This document shows, piece by piece, positions 51,675 to 64,000 of a stretch of 64,000 nt of DNA. The stretch comes from Latrodectus hesperus. Lineage: Eukaryota; Arthropoda; Arachnida; Araneae; Theridiidae. Numbering within the stretch: the first letter of the stretch is position 1; every line of letters begins with the position of its first letter. Made by a program: the position numbers and the translations under genes. The stretch is taken from NCBI GenBank assembly GCA_037975125.1, contig CM075852.1, positions 10,916,814 through 10,980,813 of the forward strand, written 5' to 3'. A model generated the notes under the pieces. That model was not told the DNA's origin and made no database searches. It saw only the letters and a list, made by a program, of their open reading frames with translations.

Positions 51675-51690
51675 CAACTAGAGGGCGCTG
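51675..51690 (+). promoter_or_regulatory. CTCF-like motif
   Basis: CAACTAGAGGGCGCTG matches the animal CTCF core consensus CCASYAGRKGGCRS at 13 of 14 core positions. It sits in a balanced-composition patch (51020-51720). A single motif match in 64 kb is suggestive only. Confidence 0.3.
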
Positions 51691-51918
51691 CAGATAGCAA
51701 ATGCAAATAAGAAGTTAGCAAAGGCAGGAATTATGTGAAGCAACATCACAGTTGTGATTTTATTCTTCCGTGTGCATAACTACAAATTGGAATTATCGAT
51801 GCTCAAACTGTTTTCTGTGTTTGATCAATCCACCTGGATGCCAAAACAGCGCTTCAGAATTGCTGAAAAAGTTTATAAACCACAGAAAAGTGACCTTATA
51901 TACCACATAAATCACAGA

Positions 51919-51980
51919 AGCTGGACAGAGATGGCCAGATGACTAAGCATATTTAGTCATCTGGCCATCTCTATCCAGCT
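51919..51980. other. Long near-perfect hairpin
   Basis: Arm 51919-51945 (AGCTGGACAGAGATGGCCAG then ATGACTA) pairs with 51954-51980 with one mismatch in 27, extended by one further A-T pair to a ~6-base loop. The outer flanks (TCACAG / CTGATCA) pair imperfectly. It could be a foldback element or a small-RNA precursor; its near-perfect pairing is less typical of miRNA precursors. Confidence 0.8.
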
Positions 51981-52606
51981 CTGATCATATTTTGGCACTG
52001 TAAACTGAAGATCTCATTACGGTTTTTCTGTATATTATGCTTCGAAGTCATTCCCAGGAGTTGGTTATTCTAGAAATTGATTATATAAAGATATTTAAGG
52101 TATTGTTCTTAAGTTATGCATTCTCATGCAACTTTTAAATGAAGATTTTTCTATTGCAGCATCCCTAATTTGCATCCTACTTAAAAGCATGATTAAATTA
52201 CAAAAGGATTTATTCATTTTTATAAAAATTTCGTTATTTTTGTTATTTCGTGATTATTTTTGGAAATGAAACTAAGATATTTATATAAGTTAAAGTCATT
52301 GTTAAAAAATATCAAATATACAATCATATCTATTTTGAATTGTTTTTTAAATTCTCATCTAAGTATTTAACTTATTAATTTGCTTCGTAACACATAACTT
52401 AACTAATTTTTTAACGAATGTATTTATTTACAGAACGACATAATAACATGGTACTTAGAAAAGTTTTACTGTCTCAATTTCGTGTCATATATGAAGCAGA
52501 AGTTTGATTGAACAATCTGACATTTCCTGAACTCTTCTAGTTTACTCATATAAGTATACCTTTATCAAAAAAGTTCTATGTATTTATCATCATTTAGGAC
52601 CTAAGC

Positions 52607-53315
52607 CAGGGGTGCACAACCTTTTCAGAATGAGGGGCCAAAATATGAAAAAAGATCAAGTCGAGGGCCAAAGCAGCACGTAAATGTTAAAACATGTTAT
52701 AAACGTAAAAAACACTTTTATTGTGGCAATATGTATGAATTACAATTATTAATTTACTTATTTTACTCATGCAAACATTATTCAATGAAGGAATAAAACA
52801 CAAACATTATAGATATGCTAAATACTTTATTTCCAGAAAAAAACTTGAAATTGAATAACAGGAGAAAACTTTTTGGTAATTATACAAAGAACACAATATA
52901 AATTTTGAAAAAAAATTAGTAAAATTTAATGTGATGGCTGTGACTGAATATTTGAAGTTTTTGATTTTATGTTGGGCTTAAGATTCGTTGTGGCAATACG
53001 TAAAACAGAAGAAAGGTTCTCATCTGCTATTCTATTTCTTATTTTTGATTTGTTTAAATTCATTAAAGAAAAAGTGCTCGGGTAGCCATGAAGGGAACAA
53101 ACAGAAAATCCGCGTTATAAAAAAATGAACTTAATGAACAGATGTAAAATATTTATTCTGATGTAGAATCGTTTTCCTATCAGATTTTTTCTTTTGTTTA
53201 TTTGAAAGAGTCTCATTTCTTTTTAAATTAGTCTTATTTTATTAACATTCGCGGGCCAACTTTAAAGGCGACGCGGGCCAATTTTCCCCCGCGGGCCATA
53301 GGTTGTGCATCCCTG
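52607..53315 (+). mobile_element. Nonautonomous hAT element
   Basis: The termini CAGGGGTGCACAACCT (52607) and, inverted, CAGGGATGCACAACCT (ending 53315) differ at one base. An 8-bp duplication ACCTAAGC flanks the element exactly (52599-52606 and 53316-53323). CAGGG ends and 8-bp duplications are hAT hallmarks. The 709-bp interior has GGGCCAAA/GCGGGCCAA-type motifs near both ends and no transposase frame. Confidence 0.92.
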
Positions 53316-53323
53316 ACCTAAGC

Positions 53324-54819
53324 TATTATATACGAAAGCTGAATCAGCAATATAATCGCAGTTTAGAAAATAGAATGCTACCAGAAATCATGTCAAAATT
53401 ATTTATTCATTTTCCTTACTTTTTTCTGAGCTCTCTCGTTAGGGGAAAAGTAATCACTCTCTACTCACAATAATGAACTTGAAGCATCACGCAGCCCAAC
53501 TGACCTGGCTGAAATCGCTGCCGCACACCCTCCATAAAAATCGCAAATATTGTCTCTGGGCTTAAAAGCAGCCACAAGTCCACAGTTTACACAGACCAGA
53601 GGAGCTCTTAAAGTTCCTAGCAGTTGTTTAGGAAGGAAAATGCTAGTGTGTTTATTCTACCAACCAAGCCTCACTTTGTGCATGGCAGAAGTTTTCGTGG
53701 GAAAGCCATTAAATAGTTTTTATGGCGAATGCCAGTTTGTCAGACTGATAATGCAAACTGTGATCCCCGGTTGAAGTATTTGTTTAGCTTGCGAGTAGAA
53801 AACTTTTCCTGGGTATGGTAAGAGCATAAAAGCATAGTTATTCTATTTTATTTAAATCACCGGAGTGGGACTGGTTACTTTATTCCATTATTTCTATGGA
53901 ATATCAATAAGGATATCAATAACACATTTATTAACACATTAACATTTCTGAATACCATACTTAATATACGTGTTTATAGTTGTAATGCATTGTTATTCAG
54001 GAATTGATTATCAATTATATACTTTCTGTCATACGAATATGAATTTTAAAAAGTTCTTCCACCTTCTTGATGTAATAGAAAAATATAAAAGATGTTAATG
54101 TTAAATCTCATTCATTTTGAAGAATTTGTAAACATACTTGGCAAAGATAAATATGAAATTAACAAGAAGAGAAAAAATATTAATTTAATAAAGGATGCAA
54201 ATTAAATATTAGAAAATGCTTATTGAATGAAATTCATTCATTCAATTTTGTTAAGAAAACATTAATGTTAATTTTATGTGCCCTAATTATGTTTACTTAC
54301 TAACATCAAATAAAATTCATGATAGTTTCTGGATTATCTTACGCAATTTTTTTAAAACTTTTAATCAGTAATTATTAACGAATTTTAAAAGATTTTTATA
54401 CCTCTATTCTGACATATAGAATTTTTGTGTGAATGACATTATGAAATAAAAATAAGTTCATATTCAATCAATCAAAATATACATTGACAATTAATACATT
54501 TTATTACATATTTTATGCAAATTCTCAGATGACACTATGAAATTAGACAAAATTAATATTCAAAGTGATAGTATAAAAAATGATTGCAAACGTGATTTAA
54601 CAGACATTAAGGCAAATATTACAGAATAGCATAGCTATAAATCATTCTCTATGAAATAATACAGAAATAATTTTGCATAAGATCCGATGATTATTATTAC
54701 ATTTTAGAGGATTCTAGTACAAATATAGATTAAACATGGATGATTTAGTGAGATTAAACATAATCACAGTTCAGAATATTACTTATATTTAATATTAAGT
54801 AAAAAAATTTTAAATATGC

Positions 54820-54826
<7 letters not shown>
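53324..54826. other. No gene supported
   Basis: A patch at 53460-53800 has balanced composition and a 74-codon frame without a domain; the rest is AT-rich. Confidence 0.5.

Positions 54827-54880
<54 letters not shown>
54827..54880. repeat. (AT)n microsatellite, ~54 bp
   Basis: Pure AT tract. Confidence 0.97.
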
Positions 54881-54883
<3 letters not shown>

Positions 54884-55024
54884 AAGATTAGAAGTATCAT
54901 AAGCGAAAATTGAAAGATACAAGAATAGATATAACACTCTTATGTTTAGCAATACATTCAGCGCAAAAGCAGCTAAAATAGAATTACTAAAATATAATTA
55001 ATAGTACATTTTTTTAAAATTAAT

Positions 55025-55320
55025 AATCAAAAATTAGATGGAGAATAATAATCAAGTACTAGATGGAGAATAATACATTTAAAATACATAGAAAATACCA
55101 AATGGAGAATAATAATATATTTATAAAGTTAGTCTCAAAAACCAAATTTATAAAATTAAATATTAGATGGAGAATAATAATCAAATACTAGATGGAGAAT
55201 AATACATTGAAAATATCAAATGGAGAATAATAACATATTTATAAAATTAGTCAAAAACCAAATTGAGAATAATAATCAAATACTAGATGGAGAACAATAC
55301 ATTGAAAATACGAAATACAG
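55025..55320. repeat. Irregular tandem repeat (AGATGGAGAATAATA units)
   Basis: Nested copies of ATGGAGAATAATA with ATCAAATACT and ATTGAAAATA between them. The longer pattern starting ATCAA(A/G)TACT recurs at 55051, 55180 and 55275, so units differ in length. Confidence 0.8.
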
Positions 55321-56479
55321 TAAACAGTTGGAAAAATGTTCAATATATATTTTAAAATTTCAAAGAAAATAGAATAAATAGAATAAGCTGGCCATCTTGG
55401 TACTTCGTTCTATTTTCCTTTATTCTATTTTTATCTTGATTATTATACTTTTGATTATACTTTATAAATGTAATTTTTATAAGTTAGTTTTTTTTTTTTT
55501 TTTAATTTACAATGAATTTTTTAACATATTAACCATGACATCTCTTGATGCCTATAAATGGAGTTTTAATTCAATAATAATTTTCATATAAATCTGATAA
55601 AATTTGCAAGTAATTAATGATTTCCTTTTCTCAAAAATTCTTAAAATAATTTTAAATTATTCATACTAGCAAATTGTGGCTGGTTTATTTATACATGAAA
55701 TTAAATCTTTTATACATAAATTTATTTTGTAACTTCTTAATAAAAACGGATAGTATGTACTTAAACCGGATTTTCATTTTCGTTTGCCAAGTCTTATACA
55801 AGACACTAATCAAAATTATCACCTTCCATTTATTTATATTTTTTTTTTTTTTTTATAAAAATTTTAATATTTGGGAATTTGAAAACCTTTCATTATTCTT
55901 ATTCAATATTTTAATTGATTATTTTCATTATTCTTATTCAATACTTTTTAAGATTTATTTTAAACATTATTAATAAAAATTTCTAGAATTTATACTTATT
56001 AATGACTCTATAATAAATATATACTTAAAATAAACATCGTTTACAACTCTTCAGTTGATATGATAGATTATATTTAAAACATAACTTTTTGCAATTTTAA
56101 TTCATTAAAATTAGTGAAAACATTTTTGTAATTTTAATTCATTGAAATGAAATTTAATGTAATATTTAATACTTTAAATTATTCTTAAATATATGTAATG
56201 AAGAATTTACTTTGTAGATATATTTATAAATAAAGAATATTCAATCCTATATTTCTTAAATTTTTTTAATATGTTAGGTAAAAAATAACTGTTATTTATT
56301 ATTATTAAACTGAAATGAACCTTCTTTATTTCAGTATAAATAAACCAAATTAATTTAGTATTCTAATATTTCATTTGTTATGCAATAATGTATAGTAAAT
56401 CATGAAGTCAGAATTCATTAAGTCCAGTCAGATCAAGTATAATCTTAACATGATTAATCTTCTCTTCAAAGCTACCTTC
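55321..56479. other. AT-rich DNA, nothing supported
   Basis: Extremely AT-rich sequence with poly-T runs; the apparent frames are hydrophobic by composition alone. Confidence 0.6.
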
Positions 56480-56960
56480 TTTTAAACGCTAAATTAATCA
56501 CTCTTACATTAATATTCTTCAAACGAATTCAAAAGAAGATTAATAATGCTTTTCTTCGCCTAACTCAGCCTTTTATGCCACGAACCCTTCAGCATGCTCT
56601 GTAAAAATTGGCTCAGTCGATGCAATAACCATGAAAGTTAGTGCACTTGTGTCATGAAATGTTCTTGGCGAGTTTGTCCAGAAGACTGGTGACAGGCGGC
56701 TGCCAATCGTGGCCAATAAATACGATGGAGGATCACCCTTCCCTTCAGCAAATTACCCGGGAGCCAGGTCACATTTACCATCCTTATGTCTTGATAGTCT
56801 GATCAGGAGGGGATTGGTGGGGTTCTTGGTGTAATCTTGGCGACTGCGCTCTCTAATCACAGTCATCACGGTCCTGGTCTGGCTTCCTTTATGATGGAAG
56901 CCATCAATAACTATCATGGCTAATCGGTGCAACGGAGATTTGGGAGATTATAGAGAAAAA
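56480..56960. promoter_or_regulatory. Candidate cis-regulatory island
   Basis: The most complex noncoding stretch of the window: CTAAATTAATCACTC, CAAAAGAAGATTAATAATGC, GCTGCCAATCGTGGCCAATAAA, AATTACCCGGGAGCC, GGAAGCCATCAATAACTATC. Homeodomain-like TAAT sites sit next to CCAAT-like elements. No long open frame and no second copy here. Deep conservation would be the test. Confidence 0.35.
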
Positions 56961-57524
56961 TGGATTTCCGTTATAGAATTGTATCGGTCCGTTTCCCTCT
57001 CCCTTGTCCTGTCTGTAGTCCATCCATCTCTAAGAGAGTAAGCTAGTATTTCAGCTTTTCTCAGAGCTTGAATCTTTCAGTGTACTCAGATTTGAACTCT
57101 TTTCACTTACGAAGTATCATTTTGGAAAAAAAAAAGAAACTGGAAACACATAATTGAAATTAGTTTAATTGGACACTTTTTGAATCTTCTAATGTATACA
57201 GATTTGAAATCCTAATGAACCATTACTTTAAAAACGAGTACGAGTAAATGAATAATGATGAAATGAGATTAAATGAAATTAATTCAAATTAGCTTCAAAC
57301 GTCTTTTTTAATTTTCTAGTGTATAGCGATATGATTTTTTTATTATTTTTTTTATGAAGCATCGTTTTAAAAACGAAAACGGAAGAAAGCTCAACTGTTA
57401 TTAAAGTTTAAAAACATATTTTATGAGTTTTTAATATATACAGGTTTGAACTTTTCTTTTGTGAAGCATTATTATATGAATGAAAACTGAGACTCTCAAT
57501 TTAAATTAACTTCAAAGATTCTTT

Positions 57525-59210
57525 TAACCATAAAGTTGTTTATCCTTCGTTCCAGTTGAGATCATGATTACGCCACTTCATTACAATTCTCACTGGTTTA
57601 AAATATTCATGACGACAAATAACGTTTCGGAACAAGTTCAGTATCCCCATACACTGATTTCTCGCCAAATCTGGAAACCGTTGTTTTCGTTGTAGTGTTG
57701 CCGATTCAGCTTTTGTTTTTATTGTAGTGTTGCCAAATTTAGTTTTTGTTACTATTATTATTTTTTCGTTGCCAGATTCCATTTTTCTCGTATTTTAAAT
57801 AATTTTTACGTTATATATGTGCCTTTTTTAAGTGGCAATAGCTTTTTTAGTTTCACTTCGAGAACTTTCCAGAACTTTCTTTGCTAATTATTCTACCTTT
57901 TAATTGGTAGTCATTTTAATTTCGTTTAACTGTTCCTGCTGGAATCAATGGATTTTTCGCTGTTGTGTTTCGTTGTCGCCAGTGTCCAAACATCGTAAAT
58001 TTTTCTTTTTTACAATTTCTTTTACATTATTTGCTTTTATTTGGTTTAATTTTAATATATAATTTTTTATTAAATGATATATTTTATTTCATATATTTAA
58101 AATCGTTAAATATTCTTTTTTTCGTATTTCGTTTTCTTAATTTATTATCATCTTTTTATTGTTTTAACTTATTTATTGTTTTAATTAAAAGTATCTCATG
58201 TTAAAAATGTTGTAGAAAAATATCAACAAACTATATTAGCAAAAATTAAAGATTATAATGACGGATTTTTTACTTTTTCCAGCTCTAGACCAACAGTTGG
58301 AAAACCCAGAATTGTTAATAGAATTTTTTTAGTTCAAATTGCTCAGGATTACAAATTATTAATTTAGGATTCGCAAATATTAATTAATTTTTTAACGAAA
58401 ATTGGATTTGGAGAAGGTGTAATTATTTTATTTAAATTCTATTGCTTACATGTATTTTTTTACTGTATTCGTGTTTCATTTTTATTTACTTAAAAAGTGT
58501 ATATATTTTAAAAAATATTTTATTCATGTTTTTTTTTAATTTTAATAAATGTATATATTTGAAAAATATTTTTTGCATGCTTTTTTTTTTTTTTTTTTTG
58601 TAAAATTAGATAATAAATTTTACTGAAATGTGACACTGGTGACAAACGAATAAAATGTCGAAATAAATATACCAATCGGCATGTCAGCTTAACTTCATAT
58701 CAAGTAAGTCCATTATTTATATTTATTTCCCTTTTTAAATTTTCTGAAATGCTTATTTTTCGATCAAACTTCGGGAAATTTCCCGTGTTAATAAACGCGC
58801 GCCTAGCTTGGCGACAAAAAATTCACTGTGGTCGCCAAGTGTATGGGGATACTGAACTTGTTCCAAACGTTTCATCTACGTCACATGGTATTGAGACGGC
58901 CTTGTAAAATCCGACTTATCAACGAATTCACAGCCTGCCTTCAAATCGCATTCTTCGAACGGCAGAAAACAAGGCGAAGTTCACCATCGAATGCCTGAAA
59001 ATGGTGTCAAAGTTCATTTTGTTAATAAAACGATTTTTTTTATATCAAGATCAAGGTATCGGTTTGAGAAGTCGTTTTCCATTGATTCAAGTCATTATTA
59101 ACACGTTGACAATAGAACAGAATAAAAAACAAAATGAAAATGACAAGACAAAACAGCCATTTTATGATTAGTTTAAATCGGCAAAGAAGATTTAAATTTT
59201 TTATAATTTC
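57525..59210 (+). repeat. Interspersed repeat R500, copy 2, split by another element
   Basis: The left part (57525-57628) and right part (58865-59210) join to give the same order of landmarks as 7744-8277 and 61478-62010 (AACCATAAAG, CCAGTTGAGATCATGATTA, then CTACGTCACATGG, ACGGCAGAAAACAAGGCGAA, CCATTTTATGATT). The interruption is the TIR element at 57629-58864. Confidence 0.75.
57629..58864. mobile_element. Unclassified 1.24 kb TIR element nested in R500
   Basis: Perfect 27-bp TIRs: GGAACAAGTTCAGTATCCCC leads the left copy (57629-57655), inverted at 58838-58864. AACGTTTC at 57621-57628 and 58866-58873 is an 8-bp target duplication (9 bp with one mismatch if the extra A at 58865 is counted). 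The intact R500 copy at 61478 reads AACGTTTC once at this place. The right subterminal region has a hairpin CTTGGCGAC (58807-58815) / GTCGCCAAG (58831-58839). The interior is AT-rich without a transposase. An 8-9 bp duplication would fit P-, hAT- or Mutator-like groups; the ends do not decide. Confidence 0.85.
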
Positions 59211-59228
59211 ATTAATTAGTAGAATTTA

Positions 59229-59455
59229 TATTTGTTTTATTTATTACATTACATATATTTAGATTTGTATGCTTGATTCTTGAGATCCGCTTGTAAGTAT
59301 TCGTCGATAATAGGACAAATAGCACAATGACAGATGTACAACCACAGAAGAATAACGAAGAAAACACCCAGGGCCACGGTGGGAATCGAACCCACACTCC
59401 TATGCTCTCAAGCGATTAGCGGTGATGCTTTAGACCACTCAGCCACGGAGCGCCC
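59229..59455 (-). mobile_element. tRNA-Ser-like SINE, family E
   Basis: The minus strand begins GGGCGCTCCGTGGCTGAGTG (A box region at about 59436-59449) and has B box GGTTCGATTCC at about 59383-59393. The long spacing between the boxes fits a class II (Ser/Leu-type) tRNA ancestor. The 5' and 3' acceptor strands do not pair, so this is not a functional tRNA gene. A non-tRNA body follows to 59229. TAGTAGAATTTA (59217-59228) and TAGTGGAATTTA (59456-59467) match at 11 of 12: a target-site duplication. Confidence 0.8.
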
Positions 59456-59467
59456 TAGTGGAATTTA

Positions 59468-61058
<1,591 letters not shown>

Positions 61059-61477
61059 GAATTTTGTGCTTCCATATGAACTTGAATACAAGTAAAATGA
61101 TAAAAGATATGTTGTTAGGTAAATTATACTAAAATTTATTAATAATTGTTACAATAAGTCTTAGTCATTATTTAGACAAATCTCTTTTTTTACTAAGCAA
61201 AGAAAAAAAAGGAGGCTAAAAAAATCATCATTAATTATAGTGATGTTCAAAATATTTTTTAATGATGGACGAGATATAAGATAAATATCAGAAAATAATT
61301 AGTACTGAAAATAAAATTAAGATACTTTGTGATCACGTGATTTTTTATTGAGTTGTTTTTCAGATCCTGTTGAGAAACTTTTTGCAATTATGCAAATATA
61401 ATTTCTATTAAAAAAATTCAGATGTGCATATTTTTGTTAATTTTTTACAACATTAAAATAAGTATTTCTTTATCATG

Positions 61478-62010
61478 TATATTTTAATCATAAACTGGTT
61501 GTTTCTTTTATTCCAGTTGAGATTATGATTATTCCACTTTATTACAATTCTCATTGGTTTAGAATATCCATGACGTCAGATAACGTTTCCTCTACGTCAC
61601 ATCTTATGGAGACGGCGTCGTAAATTTGACATGTCAATGAATTTGCTGCCTGCCTTCAAATCGGAATATCCGAGCGGCAGCAAACAAGGCGAAGTTCGCC
61701 ATTGAATGTCTGAGTGTCATCGGCGATGAGAAAAAATCCATTCATGATTTTTACCAGTAATAAAGAAGCATTTTCAATTACAATTTTTTTCCGTTCGTAA
61801 AAGTTTTCAAAATCATGAAAATTACCTGTTATTCTAAGTAATTATAGTTTTCGAATTTTCAAATCTTTAGGGAGTGATTTCAAAATAGAACACATTGAAA
61901 GTAGAACAAAAGAAAAAGTAAAATGAGAAATACAAGACAAAACATTCACTTTATGGTTAACTTAAATCGGCATACATAAAGAGACGATATAAATTTTTAA
62001 TTCTTTTATA
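61478..62010 (+). repeat. Interspersed repeat R500, copy 3, uninterrupted
   Basis: Landmarks as in 7744-8277: AATCATAAACTGG, CCAGTTGAGATTATGATTA, GATAACGTTTCCTCTACGTC, GCGGCAGCAAACAAGGCGAA, TTTTTACCAGTAATAAAG, CACTTTATGGTTAACTTAA. It gives the empty-site reference for the nested element at 57629-58864. Confidence 0.75.
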
Positions 62011-63123
62011 ATTATCTCATATTAGTCTAGGGATCTCTATGTAGTCTTACAACTTTCTTCGTGGAAAAGAAGATGTGTAATCCGGAAATAAAGAAAATAT
62101 TTTTTTCTAAGCAAACCCTTTCTTTACATTTTATTCACAGTCCTCTCAATCACAATGTTTTAGATACCAATTACTTCAGATGGAAGCTTTTACACGGGCT
62201 AAAAATATCAAATCAGTTTCTATAACATAGAAACTGACCTCACAACTTTGAAAGCTGATAACTGAAGAATCTAACTATAAAATAAATATTTGATAATATT
62301 TTTCTTCACTTTCAACTAACTCATTCACTCATCTCAGGTTGATATTTACACCGCTTCCGTATAGATCCTGGAAGTTCCTATAGTAACCAGAGCATTCCTA
62401 TAGTAAAAATACCTATGCAGTTATGATAACTTGACTTATATTGACCCTTTCGACATGAAACTTCACATAATTAACCTATGCTTTTTCGCCAAAAATGTTG
62501 TTAAAATGTCTGCAAGTTGACAAAAATATCGCCAAATGATGCCAAGCTGTTTCAGATTTTACATTTTTCTTTTAGTCTCTAAAAACTACTACTTTCGCAA
62601 AATAAGCATTGGTTAGACAATTTCATAAATTAAAGAATTAGTTAAACAAAAACATAAAATATTTACGTTTTTTCGTAACACTGGCAATATTTTTTAACTG
62701 AAGGCAAATATAATTTTTCATTACAAATACGTTTAAATAAAAGTTCGGATATAAAAATGATCGATGTAGTTAATTTTGATTTTACGAAATTCGATGCTGA
62801 AAATGCAAGTCTTTAAGCTAAAATTGATGTTTGAGAGGAAAAATTTGTTTTATATGAAGCATCTTCATGAGTTAATTGCGATTTATGAAACAGTAATTCT
62901 TATTAGTCTTTTTGAAATAGACTTAAATATTTTACACATTCACAAAAATAGTAAAATATCATATCTGTAGTTAATAATTACTAAATTTATTTTAGAATAT
63001 GTATCGATAATTATCAAAATATAAATATACTGACCATAAAAATGTAAATGTTTTATAAAGGTCATTCTATTTGATACCAACACAATCCAACTTTTTAACA
63101 ATTTCGATTTCTTATGCATAATT
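62011..63123. other. AT-rich DNA, nothing supported
   Basis: No frames with domains; a direct repeat CCTATAGTAA occurs near 62376 and 62397. Confidence 0.55.
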
Positions 63124-63136
63124 CATTTTCCTTTGT

Positions 63137-63407
63137 CCGTGGGTTGGGGACGTGTCCACGTTAATATGTGACGTCCAAAGTCCTTCCGCTGGTGTGGCGT
63201 GGATGTGGAGAGGAGGGTGCCAGCTCAGGTGTGGCCTCGTCACCTGATCGTGGTTCAGAATGACGAGGCACCTTAAAAAGAGCAAAGCCGTACTTTCACC
63301 TTCGTGGTGCTCTGATCCAAACGAAAGACGCTCTCTATTGACTTAATTCGCACTGCCAAAGGCATAGCGAGCTTGGCTTATCCAAATGTCATAAGCAACA
63401 ACAACAA
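63137..63407 (+). mobile_element. Chimeric SINE: unique GC-rich head on the shared D-type tail
   Basis: The head (63137-63280: CCGTGGGTTGGGGACGTGTC, TGGTGTGGCGTGGATGTGG, GGTGTGGCCTCGTCACCTG) is unlike heads A-F here. It joins the shared tail at about 63281 (AGCAAAGCCGTACTTTCACC), which runs through GACTTAATTCGCACTGCC and GCATAGCGAGCTTGGCTTA to (CAA)n at 63396-63407. A perfect 13-bp duplication CATTTTCCTTTGT flanks it (63124-63136 and 63408-63420), so it inserted as one unit. GTGGTTCAGAATG near 63250 might be a worn B box. Confidence 0.85.
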
Positions 63408-63489
63408 CATTTTCCTTTGTATTCACGGATTTTCACGTAATCACAAAATCAATTATGTTACCCACTTTAGTTTCAACTTTAAGAATCAT

Positions 63490-63725
63490 TAGTGGCAACG
63501 GTGACCTACTTGGTGAAGATATCGTTCTCTTCGTTAGAAGGTAGTGTGAATTCCACTACAGAATTAACAGAAAATCTGTCTAGTTTGCTGAAGAAGCACG
63601 TTAAATTGGTGGTAGTCGAAATATCCTCTTAGTACAATGATACCGCTAAAGGTGTCATACTATACCATGGGAGAGTTTCTGATTGGTCCCTGCTTCTAAA
63701 TTACAAAGACCAGTATATACTGGAG
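63490..63725 (+). mobile_element. SINE family C, diverged copy
   Basis: Shares with 35400 and 37352 the order GTTAGAAGGTAGTGTGAATTCC, AGCACGTTAAATTGG, GGTAGTCGAAAT, AATGATACCGCTAAAGG, TTCTAAATTACAAAGACC. Its B box is lost. Weaker match than the other two. Confidence 0.5.
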
Positions 63726-64000
63726 TAAAACTAACTCTTGAAGGGGAAACCGGGGTCTCTTGGGCTTTACAATATCGATAAAAAAATATTTTTAAGTTTA
63801 ATAAAAGGTGACAGAAGTGATGAAGACCCAAATCTTCTCTGCCTTATGACGTTGTGATTATGCATGCTTTGACATATGGATTGAAAGAGAAAGAAAAAAA
63901 CATAAATATCAGGGTGTAGCGTGTAGCATGTAGCTGGTTTAATAGGAACAAAGAAATAAGTTCCTTAAATAGCTCAAAATATTTTATTACAATTTAAGGT

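Noticed and set aside
59373..59455. A functional tRNA-Ser gene
   Set aside because: A and B boxes are present, but the acceptor strands do not pair, a non-tRNA body follows, and a target duplication encloses the larger unit, so it is a SINE.

Overview
This is a eukaryotic nuclear window, AT-rich (by eye roughly 70-75% A+T), with no host protein-coding gene that I can support. Dense fossil transposons, tRNA-headed SINEs ending in (CAA)n, mariner/Tc1, piggyBac, hAT and Helitron-like relics, I/R1-type LINE tails and very long (AT)n tracts fit an arthropod, most likely an arachnid such as an araneomorph spider. That assignment is inference from repeat content only. The window is either intergenic DNA or the inside of a very large intron.

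Layout. 1-5 kb: an antisense SINE-A, an internally deleted mariner with perfect terminal inverted repeats (TIRs), a chimeric SINE, a LINE 3' scrap, and a SINE split by a rearranged piggyBac relic. 6-8 kb: (AT)n tracts, another SINE-A and the first copy of a ~530 bp interspersed repeat (here R500). 9-11.5 kb: a LINE deletion derivative with target-site duplications, then a 40-bp minisatellite. 13.9-20.4 kb: a second piggyBac relic with palindromic subterminal motifs, a SINE, and a decayed DD41D-type mariner with both TIRs. 23.5-27.5 kb: a transposon end abutting (AT)n, an antisense SINE-D, large (AT)n/(TG)n/(CA)n tracts, a CpG-rich island with CRE-like sites, and SINE-A. 31.6-38.4 kb: Tc1 relics, two LINE 3' ends, three SINEs and a 54-bp minisatellite. 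38.8-43.1 kb: a Helitron-like element inside an (AT)n tract, SINE-B, and a 42-bp minisatellite with higher-order structure that is open in one frame on both strands. 44-53.3 kb: SINE-D, a mosaic SINE, a (TC)n(TG)n tract, a long hairpin and a hAT-type nonautonomous element with a perfect 8-bp duplication. 57.5-63.7 kb: R500 interrupted by an unclassified 1.24 kb TIR element, a tRNA-Ser-like SINE, a ~488 bp (AT)n tract, a third R500, and a second chimeric SINE.

The most notable pattern is modular SINE exchange. At least three unrelated 5' heads are joined, at nearly the same base, to one ~120-150 bp 3' tail that ends in (CAA)n. Two of these chimeras carry perfect 13-bp target-site duplications, so they moved as joined units. 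A fourth, older mosaic joins a different head and tail. The other recurrent theme is deletion derivatives (mariner, LINE, piggyBac) that kept their ends. Several islands of higher sequence complexity in the AT-rich background are candidate regulatory elements, but nothing here proves function.
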